A stretch of 64,000 nucleotides of DNA from Ailanthus altissimus (taxonomy: Eukaryota; Streptophyta; Magnoliopsida; Sapindales; Simaroubaceae), in assembly GCA_946807835.1 (NCBI GenBank), contig OX327710.1, forward strand, positions 16,604,501 to 16,668,500. The letters run 5' to 3'. Below the pieces are notes generated by a model. It was not told the DNA's origin, did no database searches, and saw nothing but the letters and a program-made list of their open reading frames with translations. The position numbers and the translations under genes were made by a program. Below are positions 59,471 to 64,000 of the stretch, piece after piece (the stretch's first letter is position 1; every line of letters begins with the position of its first letter).

Positions 59471-61124
59471 TGGAATTGTTTTATAACTGCTCTGCTCTGC
59501 CATGAAATTGGATTAGATCTACACGGATGCGTCTTTTTGGTAATTTCACCGGAGGGTTTTCTTATAAAATAAATCATTTTTATTTTCCTTTTTTCATGAA
59601 CAATCGTATTGGCTCTTATCAATTATAGAAGCTTCAAATTTAGAACTTTATAAATTTACTTTTTTACCCTTAAATACTCAATAATTTTATTTAAAATATA
59701 TTCTTTTTTATAATAATAATAAAAAAATTATTTCAACACTCAAATTAATAATTTTTTAAAAAGAGAGGGACATCTAAGTCAATAATTTTTTTTTAAAAAA
59801 AATACTATGTATAGATGTTTGAAGTCTTTTTCTCTTTAACGAATCCCTAAGATCCAATAATTTAAATATATTTATAGTGTAAAATTTTACATTATACACA
59901 ATCACACAACAACGTAATTAATTCATGTTTAATTAGAGATTAAGTTCATATATGATTTATAATGCAACTATTTGGAGAACAATTTAGGCGAAAATTATCC
60001 ACTCTCATAAAAAATCTTATTATCCACTATTGTAAGAAATCTTTTATATACAAAATTACACTTAATTTAATTAAAATTTGAGTAAAATACTAATTCCAAC
60101 CTTTCTTGCTTTATCGTGCCTTATGCGATCCTTTTTACCATCTATAAATCAGTAGGTCAAATTTTACCTAGTCTTAATATTGAAACTAATTTGGTTTTAA
60201 GATGAGATTTATATTTTTATTAGAATTGGGCATATTTTGTTATCAATAACTCTTTAAAAAAAAAACAAAGTGAAACGAGTTGCTGAACTCATTTAATAAT
60301 TGATCCAAAAATTTTAGCATATTTTTGTATCACTATATTCAAGGATTATAAATACAAAACCATTGCTGATTCGTTTTTTTTCTTTTTGAACTATTGTTTA
60401 CAAATTTCACTATTATTTTAAGAGAAACAATGAGAAATTTTCATATCAAATAGTTCGCAAGTCATTACTTTATATATATAACAGAACCTCCGTAAAGTAA
60501 TATTTTTTTAAATAAAAAAATATTAATTAATTAATCATTTTATGAAGATTTATTTTATTTTTTAAAAAATATTGTATCTAATATCTTCTTATTGTAATCA
60601 ATAATTTAATTATTTCGTACTACAACTTAACAATATTCTATATATTTTGTTTAAATAAGTAAAATTTATAAATGTAATTTTTTTAAATTAGTATTTAATT
60701 TTTAAAAAATATAACATTATTTAGTAAAACGTACTACATTATTATATTTTATGAACATTTAACTAAACAAATAATATTATGTACATATTTTACAAGACCT
60801 TCTACTCATATCATATGAATTTAGTTGCATATTATTTTATAAAGTAAATTAGTCTTATACAAAACGACAAATAATTTTTTATTATGTATTATCTTATAAA
60901 TTTATTGAATTATTAATTTAGTATATTGATCTCAAATTGGTACCAATAAAATATTATTCAATTTAGACTATCAATTTATTGAGTATTAATTTATTAAGAT
61001 TTTATTGTATATATAGAAAAAAAAGGATTTAATTGACTACAAAATTTATTATATGGTGAGCAATATTAGCATTCAATAAAAAAATTTTCAAAAACCTTAA
61101 AAACCAAAACGCTTTGAAGGGGTC
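59471..61124. other. AT-rich intergenic DNA, nothing recognised
   Basis: Extreme AT content, short A and T runs, and no open frame, splice-compatible frame or repeat unit that can be supported. Confidence 0.6.
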
Positions 61125-61780
61125 TTAAAAGCTGCAGCCGCCATACCTCTGGAAAGAGGCCAACGGCTTCTCTCCGGAGGCTTTCTCTTCTCTGTTTCTG
61201 ATTCTATCATGCTGGCTCTTCTCCTTCTTTCCCTTTTGTTTTTGTGCCGTGTTCCCGTTTTCTATTTTGTTTCAGGTGATGGCGAGGTTTCTGACCGGTG
61301 AGCTCCTGCGTGGGTCCGTGATCCTTCGACTGTCGCTGAACCTCCTCGACACCGTCGAGCTTCTCAAGCAGTTACCGGTCGTTTCTCCAGCAGTGCTCCT
61401 ATGGGTTTCATTTTGGACGGGATTTGTGCAACATAGACGCGTCGCCCTCATTTGCTCCCGACGACAACGCCCCCACTCTGCCCAAGCCGATCTCAGCCGT
61501 ATGCTATTTTCTTCTCATTCCCGGCCATCTCTCCGATCCTCCACCGTGCCGACCGTCGTCAGACACTGTACTGTGCTGTGGTGCCCTTGCAGCCTGTGCC
61601 TCGCCTGAACGAGACAGTGTGCCTCTGCAGCCGCTGGTCTCCCTAGCCCACACCAAGCCTCCCCAGGCCACGATGGAACTGGTCCGAAAATTTTTTGCCA
61701 TCTCCGGCCATTTTCGGCCGTGCCCTGCTTGTTCTGCGACGGCTGTGCTCCTGTCCGACGATACACCATTCGGTTTTTGT

Positions 61781-61895
61781 GGTTCCGGAATATGTACCGG
61801 TTGTTTTGCTTGTCACTGTTGATTGTGGTATCGGAATATGTGCCGGTTATTTTTACTTGTCACTGTTGATTGCAGTACCGAAATATGTGCCAGTT
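61781..61895 (+). repeat. tandem repeat, 46-47 bp, about 2.5 copies
   Basis: The units start GGTTCCGGAATATGTACCGG (61781), GGTATCGGAATATGTGCCGG (61827) and AGTACCGAAATATGTGCCAG (61874). Each of the first two runs on to TTGTCACTGTTGATTG. Confidence 0.9.
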
Positions 61896-61965
61896 TCTTG
61901 TTTGATTGGTTTTATACGTGTTCGTATTAGTTTTACGTAATAAGAATCTCTCTCTTTTTAAGGGA

Positions 61966-62040
61966 TCTGTATTTCTCTTTCTACGGAAAGGTCTGTATTT
62001 CTCTTTCTACAGAAAGGTCGGTTTCTCTTTCTTTTGAAAG
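61966..62040 (+). repeat. tandem repeat, 26 bp, about 3 copies
   Basis: TCTGTATTTCTCTTTCTACG (61966), TCTGTATTTCTCTTTCTACA (61992) and TCGGTTTCTCTTTCTTTTGA (62018), each followed by GAAAG. The TTTC/GAAAG ends make each unit a weak hairpin. Confidence 0.9.
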
Positions 62041-62202
62041 AGTCATGTCTTTACCCACTATGGGTATGACGACCATTTCCTTTGCAAGCGGTTTGAATCA
62101 GATGCTCTCAAAATGTATTTATCTTATTCTATTATTCCTTTAATATATATTAAAGGAACTTGATGTAATATCTTGATGATATTAATAAAATGATATGATT
62201 CC

Positions 62203-62231
62203 ATTAAATATATATATATATATATATATAT
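62203..62231. repeat. (AT)n microsatellite
   Basis: About 13 AT units shortly downstream of the GC-rich island. Confidence 0.9.
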
Positions 62232-64000
62232 TAGCATACCACACTATTTTATTATTTTACAATTTCAGTATAATTTTATAATATGTTACAAAATTGTATT
62301 GTGTTTAGGTGTTTATCTTACAATGAGCTACGTTGCTCTCTAGAATAAAATTATTTTTCTCTTTCTCTCTCTATACATATTTACGAGAGATAAAGAATAA
62401 AATATCCTATAATCTTGTACCTTTTTGTTTACAAAAGAAAAATATTCATTAGTAAAATAAATTAATACAAAGCCCGATGTATTTTTAATTATAACTACTT
62501 GTTTTTATTATAAAAAAATTTATCAAATTAATCTTATTAATGGACAACAAAATTTTTTGTACACATAGATCTACACAAAGGATATAACTTATATACATGC
62601 ACATATTTAGAGTACTTTATTTCTTTTACTTTTTTTAGTCCTCTTTTTTTAACGATTGACTTTTTTAATTAAAATAATAATAAATAAATCATAAAAAATT
62701 GTGACACAAACAATTGGCTATTATAATAAAGCAAACTCTAAATAATTTATTTTATATTATCATAAAGTAGACATGTATTTTAAAATAAATTAAAGCTTTA
62801 AAAAGAACTAACATAAATAAAAGCATTCACTTTAAATATAGACATGAATAGCACAATATATATAAATACAAAATCTAAAATAAATACTAAATTATAAATG
62901 ACTCACAGATATTATAATATATTTATTAAAATAAAATATATATATGCAAATAAAAAAAGAATGCCTTATTAGTTGGTTAGATAAAGAAATCTATTTCTTA
63001 GTAGTCATACACCATTATAAGAAGTTAAATTTCAAAGTAAAGAAATTAAAATAAAAAATCTACGAATATAAAAAGTTATTATAATTTAATAAACTCATAA
63101 AATTATAATCCTACATCATATTTTAAATACTTTCATCATATTATGTAAGAGCAGACAAAAAAATTATGAACCTAACTAAATCGAATAGATTGATTCGATT
63201 TTAATTAAGAAAATAAATCAGTTGGTTTTAAAATTTTGAAAAACTAAAAAAATTCGGTTGACCTCAATTTGGTTTTATTAAAAAAATTGACATTTAATCG
63301 AAAGATTAATTAATTAAAAAAATTAAAAATATACCGCGTAACAACATATTATTGGAAAAAAAAATTAATTACGATAAAATCGAGTGCATCGAATTATTAA
63401 TGGTAGTGGTGAAATCACTAAAATTGCTTAGAACTCGAGCACAAACTGCCCTATTCTTGATAGATTTTCTGAGTACAAAAAAAAAGAAGAAAGAAAAGGC
63501 ACGGAGACGTGGGCAATTATGGTGGCTATCACTTAGTTTTGGACCAGCTTTAGTTTATTACGTAAATGCCCCGTTAAGGGGCAATTTGGAAGATAGAAAT
63601 GGAATGGCATGGCTCGTAAATGCAGGATCCAATAATTATCTGCGTATATAAAGAGTTGACGTAATTTTAAAACAATAGTTGTATATATATAAATTTATTT
63701 GTACATATTAACACACTTGTAATATAAAACAAAAAAAAAATAGAAGATGTGATTACACTATTAAAATTTTTATTTATTTATAATAAATTAATTATATCAT
63801 ATTATGTTAAATAGTATGAATTTTATATTGAATTAAGATATTATTAATAATTAAAAAATTTAAATTTAATTTAAATTAAATAAATTGTAATTATGTTAGT
63901 ATGAAATAAGTCAAAAAATTAAGTCCACAATGGCTCAATATATTGTTTTAGAGAAAAATTTCACATTTTAAAAGGGAAAAAAAATAAAAAATAAAAAATA
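62232..64000. other. AT-rich intergenic DNA
   Basis: Mostly low-complexity AT. At 63180-63300 there is text with GATTCGATTTTAATTAAG and TTCGGTTGACC, similar to the inner parts of hAT-like elements, but no ends are found. A 99-residue open frame at 63352-63651 has no family features. TATATAAAG at 63643-63651 followed by AGTTGACG is TATA-like, but no gene follows before the window ends. Confidence 0.4.

Larger units (their letters stand above)
61125..62130. other. isolated GC-rich island of unknown nature
   Basis: About 1 kb of CpG-rich DNA inside very AT-rich sequence. It opens with AAAGCTGCAGCCGCCATACC, contains open stretches in several frames (61249-61608 and 61424-61822 on +, others on -) with no recognised domain, and holds two tandem arrays (61781-61895 and 61966-62040). 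It is followed by GTAATATCTTGATGATATTAATAAAATG (about 62165-62190), which resembles 3' ends of non-LTR retroelements. It could be a non-autonomous LINE derivative or the 5' part of an unrecognised transcript. Confidence 0.4.

Noticed and set aside
61249..61822. Protein-coding gene in the GC-rich island
   Set aside because: Several frames are open on both strands at once, which reflects GC content. None shows a domain, and no convincing intron-exon chain could be built.
1..64000. CRISPR arrays, operons, bacterial-type systems
   Set aside because: Spliced genes, LTR elements and composition mark this as plant nuclear DNA. No spaced palindromic repeat-spacer structure was seen.

Overview
The window is nuclear DNA from a flowering plant, most likely a core eudicot. 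The background is very AT-rich, the two intact genes have many short exons with GT-AG introns, and most of the rest is LTR retrotransposon in several states of decay. The species cannot be read from the sequence. The protein character of the LRR receptor-kinase remnant and of the NAA15 gene suggests a rosid; that is an impression, not a measurement.

Positions 1-36600 are a retrotransposon nest. Fragments of one leucine-rich-repeat receptor kinase pseudogene (subfamily XII, EFR/At3g47570-like) surface in order on the + strand at 2225, 5101, 8173 and 25362. Between them lie a gypsy 3' LTR (797-2224), a composite of two LTR remnants (2490-4799), a small gypsy element with both LTRs (5627-8172), copia fragments (8306-9540), and a large degenerate copia element with 1.7-2.6 kb LTRs (9668-21518). 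After this come a second truncated copy of its leader (21519-22625) and a solo LTR of the same family with a perfect ACTGC target-site duplication (22631-24902). Two closely similar 2.7 kb solo LTRs of another family, each with perfect 5-bp duplications (CTAAA and ATTAC), sit at 16436-19151 and 31970-34682. A second copia element (26413-30375) follows the kinase remnant, and a LINE 3' half (35108-36620) closes the nest.

Positions 36600-57100 hold two intact, convergent genes. On + is a four-coding-exon RING-H2 membrane E3 ubiquitin ligase of the At4g11680/At1g12760 group (CDS 39458-42882, 426 aa). It has three small upstream ORFs, and the last one ends exactly where the main ATG begins. On - is NAA15, the auxiliary subunit of N-terminal acetyltransferase A (26 exons, CDS 46186-56993, 900 aa). 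Between their 3' ends lies a 1.2 kb AT-rich tandem array with possible hAT-like ends (43243-45249). NAA15 carries a tRNA-derived SINE in its last intron.

Positions 57100-64000 are AT-rich intergenic DNA with a second SINE-like copy, a decayed LINE RNase H remnant (58480-59470), and one isolated GC-rich island of unknown nature (61125-62130) carrying two short tandem arrays.

No new protein-coding system was found. The most unusual signals are arrays of short GC-rich inverted repeats in several unrelated LTR families, often just upstream of the TATA box, the uORF abutting the E3 ligase start codon, and the AT array between the two genes.
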